DNA from: a virus
DNA: 51,635 nt
Direction: 5' to 3' (one strand)
IMG/VR virus record: IMGVR_UViG_3300033388_001284
Coordinates: 1 to 51,635 of that record
The position numbers and the translations under genes were made by a program. This document shows, one piece after another, positions 12,685-20,715 of this stretch; position 1 is the first letter of the stretch, and each line of letters opens with the position of its first letter. The notes below the pieces were generated by a model. The model had not been told where the DNA came from and did not search any database. It saw nothing but the letters and a program-made list of their open reading frames with translations.

Positions 12685-12953
12685 TGGGAATAGGCGAAGC
12701 AGTAGAGGCAATGGAAAATGGGCAGAAGGTTAGAAGAGCAGGATGGAATGGTAAAGGGATGTGGTTGTGCTTAATGCCTTCATTATTCCTACCTAAAGAA
12801 AGCGTTAACGTAAGAACTAAAAGTCATATAGGTGAAGCAGACCTTGATTGTCAACCTTATATTGTTATGTGGACTGCACAAGGAAAGTGGCAACCGGGAT
12901 GGTTAGCATCACAACCAGACTTACTGGCTAAAGATTGGGAGGTAGTAAAATGA
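12684..12953 (+). CDS. Tad2-like anti-Thoeris protein (DUF2829)
   Basis: 89 aa, full length for the family. MGIGEAVEAMENGQKVRRAG, then WNGKGMWLCLMP, PYIVMWTAQGKW and WLASQPDLLAKDWEVV: the G.A...l..GkkV.R.gWNGKGM ... Pyi.m.ta.g....W..sq.DlLa.DWe.v signature. Known members (Tad2) form tetramers that bind and hide gcADPR signals made by the Thoeris defence system, in the cytoplasm. The phage copy sits in the early arm, where anti-defence genes are expected. Binding specificity is not known from the sequence. Confidence 0.8.
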   Translation: MGIGEAVEAMENGQKVRRAGWNGKGMWLCLMPSLFLPKESVNVRTKSHIGEADLDCQPYIVMWTAQGKWQPGWLASQPDLLAKDWEVVK

Positions 12954-13210
12954 GCAACAAAGAATTGTCACCGGCAAAGATAATGTTTGGAGCACTTGGT
13001 AAGGAACGCTCAGAAGGTTTTTTGTCAGGTATGGAAACCACGTTGGATGGAGTAATAGCAGCATTCAAACTTGTGTCAAAAGGAAAAAAGTCCTTGACAG
13101 TCAATGAAATAACTAGTATATTGAATCATAATATTGATGCGTATACAAAGCTATTAGCTGAATATACAAAGGAGCAAGATCCGGATGATAGTACAACCAG
13201 ACCAGAGTGA
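12950..13210 (+). CDS. Small helical protein, unknown
   Basis: 86 aa from ATG 12950 (ATGA overlap; GGGAGGTA upstream). Helical, with LSPAKIMFGALGKERSEGFL and SLTVNEITSILNHNIDAYTK. Ends in an acidic tail with DPDDSTTRPE. Role unknown; follows the Tad2-like gene and might be a second counter-defence gene by position only. Confidence 0.65.
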   Translation: MSNKELSPAKIMFGALGKERSEGFLSGMETTLDGVIAAFKLVSKGKKSLTVNEITSILNHNIDAYTKLLAEYTKEQDPDDSTTRPE

Positions 13211-13472
13211 TAATGATTTAGCGGCAATGTTAGAAGAGAGACACCCAAGAGCTACAACTTTACAGATGAGTGGTTCCTTATCAGTTGATAGTAAAGATGA
13301 GAAAGTTACCAACACCTACTCACCGGAAGCACAGACAAGGGACGCATTGCTAATGCAACTAGGTTGTGAGATGAGTAAGTTATCAAATGACGATCTTTCA
13401 GTAGCAGTAGAACTTGTAGGAAAGCTTCCTGAACTTAAGAAGATAGGTAATATCTTATTAAGGATGCTTTAA
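13185..13472 (+). CDS. Small protein, unknown
   Basis: 95 aa, disordered N-terminus then helices (QTRDALLMQLGCEMSKLSND, VAVELVGKLPELKKIGNILL). Overlaps the upstream gene by 26 bases, with AAGGAGCAAG upstream of its ATG. Not recognised. Confidence 0.65.
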   Translation: MIVQPDQSDNDLAAMLEERHPRATTLQMSGSLSVDSKDEKVTNTYSPEAQTRDALLMQLGCEMSKLSNDDLSVAVELVGKLPELKKIGNILLRML

Positions 13473-13663
13473 TGGAGAGTATTTGCTGTCTTAATTGTGG
13501 GTACATGAGTAATCCCCGTAGAGGCAAGGTATGGTGCACTGAGGTACAGTTACTAAGACCATACGAACACAAATGTATCTTTTATAAAAATTATTTTGAG
13601 GTTCTTCTAGAACTGAGAAACAATAGACCAGATATCATCGTTGATGTGTCTGAACCAACTTAA
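13472..13663 (+). CDS. Small Cys-cluster protein, last gene of the early right arm
   Basis: 63 aa. MESICCLNCGYMSNPRRGKV then WCTEV and HKCIFY: C-C-xx-C...C...C, a likely zinc-binding fold. Start overlaps the upstream stop by one base. Unknown function. Confidence 0.6.
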   Translation: MESICCLNCGYMSNPRRGKVWCTEVQLLRPYEHKCIFYKNYFEVLLELRNNRPDIIVDVSEPT

Positions 13664-13918
13664 ACAAAATAAAACACGTTTTTATTTGTACTTATATTAG
13701 CTTTTAAATTAGTAATCCCTATGTCGTTGACTAGGGGTTGCGCAGTTGGTAAGTAACAGTGGTTAAATCAGGCGTTGCCTGTTAACATATAGCGAATTAA
13801 AACAAACAAATTAAAGAATATAAAGCTTTAATAGATAAGTAAAAAAACAAATTGATAAAAACCGAGGTAGGGGTATGGTGTCACCTGCTCTTACCGATTC
13901 GCTTATTCGGAGATATAT
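13664..13918. other. Intergenic region before the late arm
   Basis: 255 bases without a gene. Hairpins CCCTA-tgtcgttgac-TAGGG (near 13718) and CAGGC-gtt-GCCTG (near 13772) are visible, and TTGACT with a poor TAAGTA -10. It could hold a promoter or processing site for gene 13919-14389. Confidence 0.5.
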
Positions 13919-14389
13919 ATGAATAAATATAAACTTCCTTCATATGAAGGATTAGATAAAAAGTCGAACATGTACAGAGAAGTCGTCTCTTTACGTGGAA
14001 AAGTTAGACGAGACGCAATTGTAGCTGTCACAGACATAATATTGAATAATAAAGACATGTATGAGCAAGATATTATAGATGCAGCAGAGTGTTTGTTACC
14101 TCAAAATAAGAAAGCAGAAGGTAAACTACCTCCTAAAGTTCAAGAGATCTATGACCTATTTGAAGATGTCAGAACCCATGTTTCAGAAGAGAATATCTTT
14201 GCAAAATACAGATATGGTAGACGTGAAATGAAGGACTTCATCAAAGTGATGATAAAGAAACCAGATCCAGCGGATCGCAAATGGGTTAATTTTGTTGAAG
14301 ACCTAGGTACATATGTTTTAATGAAGATAGGCGGCGATCCCCCTAAAGACTGGTCAGGCTATCTTCCTCCCTATAATCCACTTATTTAG
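13919..14389 (+). CDS. Hypothetical protein between early and late genes
   Basis: 156 aa, mostly helical: REVVSLRGKVRRDAIVAVTD, CLLPQNKKAEGKLPPKVQEI, REMKDFIKVMIKKPDPADRK, and a GDPPKDWSGYLPPYNPL end. GGAG six bases before ATG. It is isolated between a 255-base leader and an intrinsic terminator, so it is its own transcription unit; such a place suits a regulator of late genes, but no DNA-binding motif is certain. Confidence 0.75.
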   Translation: MNKYKLPSYEGLDKKSNMYREVVSLRGKVRRDAIVAVTDIILNNKDMYEQDIIDAAECLLPQNKKAEGKLPPKVQEIYDLFEDVRTHVSEENIFAKYRYGRREMKDFIKVMIKKPDPADRKWVNFVEDLGTYVLMKIGGDPPKDWSGYLPPYNPLI

Positions 14390-14413
14390 TTAGTTTTTGT
14401 TTGATTCCTTTCT

Positions 14414-14450
14414 AAAACCGCAGGTTACTCACCTTTCCTGCGGTTTTTTT
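14414..14450 (+). terminator. Intrinsic terminator before terS
   Basis: ACCGCAGG (14417-14424) pairs with CCTGCGGT (14437-14444), flanked by AAA and a run of seven T. Textbook rho-independent terminator closing gene 13919-14389. Confidence 0.9.
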
Positions 14451-14469
14451 GTGTATATACAGAAAATCG

Positions 14470-14498
14470 TTTACAAAATATAATTTGTGTTGTATACT
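14470..14498 (+). promoter_or_regulatory. Late promoter upstream of terS
   Basis: TTTACA (14470-14475), 17 bases, TATACT (14493-14498). The predicted start base is about 14505, the A of the terS ATG, so the message would be leaderless. It stands 20 bases behind the terminator at 14414-14450. Confidence 0.7.
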
Positions 14499-14504
14499 TG
14501 TTAT

Positions 14505-14846
14505 ATGACATTGGAAACCAAGAAGAAAATCATATATAATACAATCAAAACCGGAATGGAGCTAAAAAGGGCTTTCTTACTAGCAGAATGTTCTGATGAA
14601 GATATAGAACAAATTGAGAGTGATGAAGAGTTCATGACTAAAATTGACAAGTACCAAGTATACGCCGAGCGTAAAATGCTTGAACTACACGCCAAAGCTT
14701 GTCAAATAGCAGCTACCAAAGGTAATACTACTGGTATGCAGTGGAAACTTGGCAAACTGAACCCTGATAGGTGGGGTGAGAAGAAAACTGATATACTAAT
14801 ACCTGGGAAGTTGGTAATAGATGGAGACGACAAGGGACTCCTATAA
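14505..14846 (+). CDS. terS: Terminase small subunit
   Basis: 113 aa from ATG 14505 (a GTG at 14487 falls upstream of the predicted transcript). Helical N-terminal part with a helix-turn-helix look (TGMELKRAFLLAECSDEDIE), a central helix with KMLELHAKACQIAATKGNTT and the GMQWKLGKLNPDRWGEKK end seen in phage small terminases (compare 'a..wlL.r..p..wg'). It recognises phage DNA and hands it to the large subunit. Overlaps terL by 26 bases. Confidence 0.8.
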   Translation: MTLETKKKIIYNTIKTGMELKRAFLLAECSDEDIEQIESDEEFMTKIDKYQVYAERKMLELHAKACQIAATKGNTTGMQWKLGKLNPDRWGEKKTDILIPGKLVIDGDDKGLL

Positions 14847-16074
14847 AGCATATAGGATAAAGAAGACAGATAAACAGAGAGAAGCAGTTAAGTTAATAGG
14901 AGAGAATGAGACTACACTTTTAGAAGGTGGTAGTAGATCAGGAAAAACCTTCATTGCGATCTTTATTATAATAGTAAGATGTTTGTTAATGCCGGGATCT
15001 AGGCATCTAGTTGCTAGGTTCAGGTTTGCACATATAAAACAGGCCATTTGTTATGACACAATGCCAAAAGTATTAGAGGCATGTGGGCAGACGGCAAGTT
15101 GTAAGCTAAATAAGACCGATTGGTTTTATGAATTTGACAACGGATCAACCATTTGGGTTGGTGGTATGGATGACAAGGAACGAACGGAGAAGATACTTGG
15201 AAATGAGTACTCTACAATCTTCCTTAATGAGGCATCCCAGTTGTCATTTGATGCTTATGAGATGATTGTTACTAGATTGAACCCTTCAAAGGGCATGTCT
15301 GGTAAAATGATAATAGATTATAACCCCCCTTCTATACAACATTGGGGTTACAAAATGTTTCACAAAGGCAAGTTTCCTGACGGAAGACCAATACCTGAAG
15401 AAGGTTACGCCAAGTTGTTGATGAATCCTAAAGATAATCCACACTTGGATCCCGCCTATATCAAGCGTATTTCATTGTTAAGTGAGGCAAAAAGGCGTCG
15501 ATTTCTTGATGGTGGGTACTCTTTAGACTCAGGCTCCTTATGGAAGCGTTCATGGATAAAGTTTAACGAAGATATGCCAGATTTCTTTAGAATTGTTATA
15601 GGAGTTGACCCTTCTGGAACAGTTGCCGGAGATGAAGTTGGTATAATCGTATGTGGCAGCACTGTATTAGGCACTAAAGAAATGTACTGGGTATTAGATG
15701 ACTTTTCATTACATGGTACACCTAATGAGTGGGCAGAAGCAGTCGCAGCAGCATATAACAAGTGGCAAGCTGATATAGTTGTAGCGGAAAAGAATTATGG
15801 TGGGCTTATGGTAGAATCTACTATAAAGAACGCCCAACCAACAGTAAATGTGAAATTGATTAACTCATCAAGAGGTAAAATTGTAAGGGCCGAGCCTATC
15901 TCTGCTTTATATGAGCAAGACAAGATAAGACACCGGACAATGTTTAATGACCTTGAGGATGAGATGTGTATATATGAACCGGGATCAGACCAGTCCCCTA
16001 ATAGGATGGATGCTATGGTTTTCGCTATGACAGAATTGACCGGCGAAGGAATATCAATGATGGATGTAATATAA
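14821..16074 (+). CDS. terL: Terminase large subunit
   Basis: 417 aa. ATPase: Walker A EGGSRSGKT (residues 35-43), Walker B STIFLNEAS (near 132-140), coupling motif DYNPPS. Nuclease (RNase H fold): IGVDPSGT (near 262), VVAEKNYGG (near 322), and the C-terminal NRMDAMVFAM (near 394). It pumps DNA into the prohead and cuts it. Size and motifs match the phage terminase family (Terminase_3/6-like). terS and terL are translationally coupled. Confidence 0.95.
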   Translation: METTRDSYKAYRIKKTDKQREAVKLIGENETTLLEGGSRSGKTFIAIFIIIVRCLLMPGSRHLVARFRFAHIKQAICYDTMPKVLEACGQTASCKLNKTDWFYEFDNGSTIWVGGMDDKERTEKILGNEYSTIFLNEASQLSFDAYEMIVTRLNPSKGMSGKMIIDYNPPSIQHWGYKMFHKGKFPDGRPIPEEGYAKLLMNPKDNPHLDPAYIKRISLLSEAKRRRFLDGGYSLDSGSLWKRSWIKFNEDMPDFFRIVIGVDPSGTVAGDEVGIIVCGSTVLGTKEMYWVLDDFSLHGTPNEWAEAVAAAYNKWQADIVVAEKNYGGLMVESTIKNAQPTVNVKLINSSRGKIVRAEPISALYEQDKIRHRTMFNDLEDEMCIYEPGSDQSPNRMDAMVFAMTELTGEGISMMDVI

Positions 16075-16082
16075 AGGAAGAT

Positions 16083-17546
16083 ATGGCAGTAACTAAAGGT
16101 ACGAAACTAGACAACTCATTAACAGATTTAGTAGCAGGCGTGGCTTCAGCTACTATGATGAATAACGGCTTACTTACCGGAGGTTCAACCTTATCATCAT
16201 ATGGAACCATAGCTCACGCTAATAACTACAGTCTACTTACAGTAAACAGAATAATCTTAACATATTTATATACAGGCAATGGTATATTTCAAACAGCCAT
16301 TGAATTACCTGTACAAGACGCTCTCTCTAAAGGTATTAAGCTTGAGTGCCCAGAATTGGACACAGACAGCGTTAAGAAGGTACTTGATTGGATGGAAACA
16401 CCTTTTAATAATAGTACAGAAGCCTTCACTCCTTGGGAAGTAATACAAAACATGTTTATCTGGTCTCGATTATATGGTGGATCAGCTATCTTAATTAACA
16501 CAGATCAAGACCCAGAGACACCTTTAGATATGGAATCTCTAAGTTTCGGTGGTAATTTCGAGATGTATGACATCGACAGATGGCAAATGGACTATAACGC
16601 CTACTCATATAAAGAGGACTACATGGCCTCAGCTATTGAAGAGGGAGACCATTACTATTTACATGGTGTTAAAATACATAAATCAAGAATGATTAGATCC
16701 AGAGGTAAAAGAGCACCTTATTATGTCAGACGACAACTAAAAGGTTGGGGAATGTCTGAAGGTGAACGAATGATTAGAGACATTAACGGTTTCTTGAAGA
16801 CTCAGGACGTTATGTATGAAATCATGGATGAGGCAAAAGTTGATATTTACAAAATAGAGAATTTAGCAGGAAAACTTCTACAAAGAGGTGGCACTGAAAA
16901 GATACAGAACAGGGTAATGGTAGCTAACCAATTGAAAAGCTACGTTAATGCTCTTGTACTTGATACTAAAGAAGAGTATCAACAAAAAACTATGGCGTTC
17001 TCTGGAATGGCTGAAGTTATGAGAGAAAATAGGTTAGGTGTTGCAGCAGCATTACGAATACCTATGACTAAATTATTTGGTATATCTGCATCAGGTTTTA
17101 ACACTGGTGAGTCTGATCTTGAGAATTATAATATGATGGTTGAAAGTAGTGTAAGAACTCCAATGAGACCTATAATAATGAAAATTCTTGAAATTGGTAT
17201 GAACAAAGTGTTAGGTTATTGCCCAGAATTTTCTTTCTCTTACCCTTCTTTAAGAATTGTATCTGCTCTTGATGAAGAGGGTATTAAAGTTTCTGCTCAA
17301 AATAGAGCAATGAGCCTTTATGATCGTGGTATAATCTCAGCACCTGAGTTAGCAGCTATAGGTAAGAGAGAATCATGGATTGAGATGGATTTACAAGCTA
17401 CTGAGGGTAAGATAGATGATCAACCGGAACCACCGGGAGTAGATCATGAGACTAATACTACGAGCATTGGTAAATCAGTGAAGAAACCGGGAACAAGTAC
17501 AGAGGAGCTTAATAACCCTTTTAGTACTGATAAAAAGTTTCTATAA
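16083..17546 (+). CDS. Portal protein (DUF1073 type)
   Basis: 487 aa. Typical features: YTGNGIFQTAIELPVQDALS near residue 60, SRLYGGSAILIN near 128, the wing region with RSRGKRAPYYVRR, and the stem/clip region KLFGISASGFNTGESDLENY. The family forms the dodecameric ring at the capsid vertex through which DNA passes. Follows terL by 8 bases; AAGGAAG is the ribosome site. C-terminal 40 residues are Pro- and Thr-rich and probably disordered. Confidence 0.9.
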   Translation: MAVTKGTKLDNSLTDLVAGVASATMMNNGLLTGGSTLSSYGTIAHANNYSLLTVNRIILTYLYTGNGIFQTAIELPVQDALSKGIKLECPELDTDSVKKVLDWMETPFNNSTEAFTPWEVIQNMFIWSRLYGGSAILINTDQDPETPLDMESLSFGGNFEMYDIDRWQMDYNAYSYKEDYMASAIEEGDHYYLHGVKIHKSRMIRSRGKRAPYYVRRQLKGWGMSEGERMIRDINGFLKTQDVMYEIMDEAKVDIYKIENLAGKLLQRGGTEKIQNRVMVANQLKSYVNALVLDTKEEYQQKTMAFSGMAEVMRENRLGVAAALRIPMTKLFGISASGFNTGESDLENYNMMVESSVRTPMRPIIMKILEIGMNKVLGYCPEFSFSYPSLRIVSALDEEGIKVSAQNRAMSLYDRGIISAPELAAIGKRESWIEMDLQATEGKIDDQPEPPGVDHETNTTSIGKSVKKPGTSTEELNNPFSTDKKFL

Positions 17547-17555
17547 GAGGAATAT

Positions 17556-18686
17556 ATGAAATATAAAGTGTTACAGAATGGGGCAAACTTAACAGATGTT
17601 CTAAACGCTAATACATGGCCTAAACGGTACAGATGCGAGTTCATAGAGCCAGGGATTTGTGATTACAGCGATATAGACGCTGGCACAATCTATATAGGGC
17701 CAGACACGCTAGACAAGATGCTATCAACCTTCATAGGTAAACCAGTTGTAAACGAATTGCATAACGATTTAACTCCGGAGCAAGCGTATAAACTATCTAA
17801 TGAAGATTTAGAGTCCCTAGCTGATGGTGTGGTATATGACGTAGGATCTTCCGGAAATGGCTGGCAGTATTGTGATATGATCATTTGGGATAAGAAGACC
17901 CAAGACAATATAGACATACACGGTTACTCAGTTTCCTGTTCTTATGCAGTTATAAGAAATGGTGAAAGTGGCACACACCACGCTATACCTTATGATACAG
18001 AAGTGTTGGAAGGGTGTTATACCCACAATGCTATAGTGAATAAGCCAAGATATGAGAGAGCCAAGATATGGGAATTACCATCATCACTATACAATAGTGT
18101 AGGTGATGAGTTAATTAGTAAGATAAATAATTCAAGAGGAGACAAAGAAATGTTTAAAAAGATTTCTACACATCTTTTCAATGGAGCAAAGAAAGACAAC
18201 TCTGCCTCAAATGCTCCTGAAAAGAAAGAAGACGTTGTAAGTATGGAGAACGCAGTTATAGTTCTTGAAAACGGTACATCAATTCCATTAAATGATGCAA
18301 TTGAGGCTTATAACAAAGTGAACAACATGAAAGAAGAGTCTACTAAAGATCCTGACTCAGCAGAGAAAAAAGATAATGCTGAAGAAGACGACAAGAAAGA
18401 CGACAAGAAAGATAACGCTGAGGCACCTCAAGATGTGGTAGCTGAACCAGTTGTTAAAAATGCTTGTGATGGTGAAGACGACAAGAAAGACAACGCTGAG
18501 GCACCTCAAGATGTGGTAGCTGAACCAGTTGTTAAGAGAGAAAACTCTAAAAAAGAAGACAAAAAACACTTTATTCAGGTTAAAAATGCAGTAGCTAAAT
18601 CTGAAGAAGTTAAGACATATGTGAATACTACAGCAGACCGGTACGCCCGTGGAGCTAGTAGATATGGTTCTAAGGAGGCCAAATAA
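17556..18686 (+). CDS. Head maturation protease fused to scaffold (DUF2213 type)
   Basis: 376 aa. Residues 1-190 match the DUF2213 prohead protease: GKPVVNELHNDLTPEQ, a DVG...WQYCDMIIWD stretch, HGYSVSCSYAV (likely nucleophile Ser), and a THNAIVNKPRY end. Residues 199-376 are charged, helical and low in complexity, as in scaffolds, with a duplicated 20-residue block (DDKKDNAEAPQDVVAEPVVK at about 279 and 310). A strong internal start at 18150 suggests separate scaffold production. Confidence 0.85.
   Translation: MKYKVLQNGANLTDVLNANTWPKRYRCEFIEPGICDYSDIDAGTIYIGPDTLDKMLSTFIGKPVVNELHNDLTPEQAYKLSNEDLESLADGVVYDVGSSGNGWQYCDMIIWDKKTQDNIDIHGYSVSCSYAVIRNGESGTHHAIPYDTEVLEGCYTHNAIVNKPRYERAKIWELPSSLYNSVGDELISKINNSRGDKEMFKKISTHLFNGAKKDNSASNAPEKKEDVVSMENAVIVLENGTSIPLNDAIEAYNKVNNMKEESTKDPDSAEKKDNAEEDDKKDDKKDNAEAPQDVVAEPVVKNACDGEDDKKDNAEAPQDVVAEPVVKRENSKKEDKKHFIQVKNAVAKSEEVKTYVNTTADRYARGASRYGSKEAK
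18150..18686 (+). CDS. Nested scaffold protein from an internal start
   Basis: In-frame ATG 18150 (residue 199 of the protease gene) lies 7 bases after AAGAGGAG, a better ribosome site than that of the full gene. The 178-residue product (MFKKISTHLF...) would be the acidic, coiled scaffold alone, as lambda Nu3 is made inside gene C. The duplicated EAPQDVVAEPVVK block lies within it. Inferred from sequence layout. Confidence 0.55.
   Translation: MFKKISTHLFNGAKKDNSASNAPEKKEDVVSMENAVIVLENGTSIPLNDAIEAYNKVNNMKEESTKDPDSAEKKDNAEEDDKKDDKKDNAEAPQDVVAEPVVKNACDGEDDKKDNAEAPQDVVAEPVVKRENSKKEDKKHFIQVKNAVAKSEEVKTYVNTTADRYARGASRYGSKEAK
18402..18535. repeat. Duplicated 60-bp block in the scaffold region
   Basis: Two nearly identical in-frame units (about 18404-18460 and 18478-18537), each starting GACGACAAGAAAGA and ending CCAGTTGTTAA, differ by one or two bases. 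The identity suggests a recent duplication or active slippage. Confidence 0.8.
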
Positions 18687-19159
18687 TGCCATTATACACG
18701 AATCAATTTAAACAAGGAAATGCGGTAGGTACGTTAGACCTTAACGTAAACCCTAACCCATTCTCAATGGTTGTACAATATCAATCAGGTGGTACAGGTA
18801 ACTTAGTACCAGGTGAAGGTGTAATATTAGATGACTTAGGTGCTTCTGATTATAATTCTCTACCACAAGTTGATAAGAGAGCTTTAACAGCAGACGCTAT
18901 AGAAGGCGTGGTAATCTTTGATCCTAAGAGAGCATCAGCAACTCCGGGAACACGTATCACTATCGCTAAAAAACACGCTGTAGTTTTTATGAACTCCGGG
19001 GCAGCTCTCCTTCGTGGAGCTAAAGTAGAACTTGTTTTAGCTACAGCAGGGAATGTTATCACACAATCTGCCGGTGCATTATTTGGAAAAGCTTTAGATA
19101 AGGCAACAGCAGCTGATGAACTAATCAGAGTTGAAATATTAACAGACGGGGTAGTATAA
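18686..19159 (+). CDS. Capsid decoration or minor head protein
   Basis: 157 aa, beta-rich, Gly/Ala/Thr-rich, no Cys or Trp. MPLYTNQFKQGNAVGTLDLN start; VPGEGVILDDLG, AIEGVVIFDPKRASATPGTR and GALFGKALDKATAADELIRV resemble DUF2190-like 'capsid cement' proteins found between protease and major capsid genes. Start overlaps the protease stop; AAGGAGG upstream. Confidence 0.7.
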   Translation: MPLYTNQFKQGNAVGTLDLNVNPNPFSMVVQYQSGGTGNLVPGEGVILDDLGASDYNSLPQVDKRALTADAIEGVVIFDPKRASATPGTRITIAKKHAVVFMNSGAALLRGAKVELVLATAGNVITQSAGALFGKALDKATAADELIRVEILTDGVV

Positions 19160-20157
19160 TGAGTAGAAGAGTAAATATACAAGGTATGGCACTTACCAAT
19201 GCAAACGGTGCTATTGATGTAAACTCAGCAGGTTATGAGTATGTAATCAAAACAACTTCTGAAATTCGATCTAGAATCGTAGAGCAGAAATTTTATAAAG
19301 TAGCTCCTGCTGACTTTATGCCAGTAGACGTTGGTGAAGCAGCATGGAAAAGCGAGATCGTACAGAATATCACTTACGATTTAGCAGGTGACTTTTATCA
19401 AGGTGACAATGAGACAATGACAGGTGGCGGTCGTATCGCTGAAGTTAACACTGCATTAGCTCCAATAAGAATGCCTACAATTGTTTGGGCAAAAGGTATC
19501 TCTTGGAACGTAGCAGAGGTCGCTCAAGCATCAGCATCTTCCAATTGGGACATCATCGAAGGTAAAATGAAGTCTCTAAAAAGAAACTGGGATCTTGGTA
19601 TTCAAGAAACAGCTTTCTTAGGCCATCCAACAGAAGCAGCTATGACTGGTTTAATCAACAATGGTGAAGTAACAATCAACACTGCTATTATAACAGAGCC
19701 TTTAAGTGGAATGACAGAAACAGAGTTTACAGCTTTCGTAGCAACAGTATTAAATACTTATTTTGCTAACTCTAACGAGACAGAAATGCCAGATACTTTT
19801 GTTATGCCAACAAGTGATTACCTAGGAATGGGTGTACCTTACAGTGCTACCTACCCTAACATCTCTAAATTAGAGTACTTGTTAAATACTTTTAAGAAGA
19901 TGACAGCTAATGAAGGCTTTCAGATCAAACCATTGGTTTATTGTGAAGCATCTAAAAATAGCATTAGAGGAATCAACAAACAAAGATACGTTCTTTATAA
20001 GAATGATCCAGACACATTGTCAATGTCAATTCCAGTTGATTTTAACATGTATCAAGCGGATACTTCTAACAGTATCTTTTGGCAACAACCATCAATCGGT
20101 CAATACTCTGGTGTACTTGTAACAAGAGCTCCAGAAATATTATACTTTGACTATTAA
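19159..20157 (+). CDS. Major capsid protein (DUF2184 type)
   Basis: 332 aa, the place and size of an HK97-fold major capsid protein. EIRSRIVEQKFYKVAPADFM, then VGEAAWKSEIVQNITYDLAG, RMPTIVWAKGISWNVAEV, LGHPTEAAMTGLINN and a C-terminal PEILYFDY fit DUF2184. Cleavage by the upstream protease is possible but no clear delta domain is seen. Starts on the last base of the upstream stop. Confidence 0.85.
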   Translation: MSRRVNIQGMALTNANGAIDVNSAGYEYVIKTTSEIRSRIVEQKFYKVAPADFMPVDVGEAAWKSEIVQNITYDLAGDFYQGDNETMTGGGRIAEVNTALAPIRMPTIVWAKGISWNVAEVAQASASSNWDIIEGKMKSLKRNWDLGIQETAFLGHPTEAAMTGLINNGEVTINTAIITEPLSGMTETEFTAFVATVLNTYFANSNETEMPDTFVMPTSDYLGMGVPYSATYPNISKLEYLLNTFKKMTANEGFQIKPLVYCEASKNSIRGINKQRYVLYKNDPDTLSMSIPVDFNMYQADTSNSIFWQQPSIGQYSGVLVTRAPEILYFDY

Positions 20158-20174
20158 AATAAAAAGGAAGTAAC

Positions 20175-20465
20175 ATGAGAATCTTTAACAAAGGTAAAAG
20201 AAAATTTGAAGTAAAGGACGGCAAGGACACTGTAGTAATACAGCCTCAACGTTTCTCTACTGTTTCTGATGAACTAGGAAAAAGTCTTTTAAAAGACTAC
20301 TTCCGTGATCTTTCTGAGACAGAAGATGTTAATAAAGATGAAAATATTTCTCTTAAAAAAGAAATAGCAGAACTTAAAGCTCAATTAGCTAAAAAGGAAT
20401 CGGGAAAAAGTAATAAAAAGAAGCCCGTAGCTCCTAAAGAAGTAAAAGAGACAGAAAGTAACTAA
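20175..20465 (+). CDS. Small head-associated protein
   Basis: 96 aa: a short beta domain (RIFNKGKRKFEVKDGKDTVV) like those that bind capsid or neck proteins, then a coiled coil (ISLKKEIAELKAQLAKKE) and a basic tail with SGKSNKKKPVAP. AAAAAGGAAGTAAC before the ATG. Likely a minor virion or assembly protein by position. Confidence 0.6.
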   Translation: MRIFNKGKRKFEVKDGKDTVVIQPQRFSTVSDELGKSLLKDYFRDLSETEDVNKDENISLKKEIAELKAQLAKKESGKSNKKKPVAPKEVKETESN

Positions 20466-20484
20466 TCAATGTCAAGGAAAGATT

Positions 20485-20715
20485 ATGGCAAAAGAAAAAG
20501 CAACAGGTCTAACTTCCCCTGTTACTGCTCCTATTAAAAAACCTTTGTCAAAACTCATACACAACCGGGGTAAAATCCCGGTTGTTATTAGATATATAAA
20601 AGGTTTACCAGAAGTATTGCAGGTCAACAGAAAAGTTAGATTAAAAACAGAGATAGCAGATAAGCTATTAACTAAATACAAAGATTTAAAAGAAGTCAAA
20701 AAAGGAGACAAGTAA
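20485..20715 (+). CDS. Small basic structural-region protein
   Basis: 76 aa, basic. Contains GKIPVVIRYIKGLPEVLQVN, a beta-hairpin-like segment akin to the N-terminal domain of 20175-20465, and a LLTKYKDLKEVKKGDK end. AAGGAAAGATT upstream. Probably a minor head or neck factor; not identified. Confidence 0.55.
   Translation: MAKEKATGLTSPVTAPIKKPLSKLIHNRGKIPVVIRYIKGLPEVLQVNRKVRLKTEIADKLLTKYKDLKEVKKGDK

Noticed and set aside
13664-13705. AT-rich hairpin with TTTTTATTTG after gene 13472-13663 as a terminator
   Set aside because: The stem is almost only A-T pairs and imperfect, so it is too weak to call.
13664-13918. tRNA-like D-arm segment (GCGCAGTTGGTA) near 13740
   Set aside because: No matching acceptor or anticodon arms could be formed around it.
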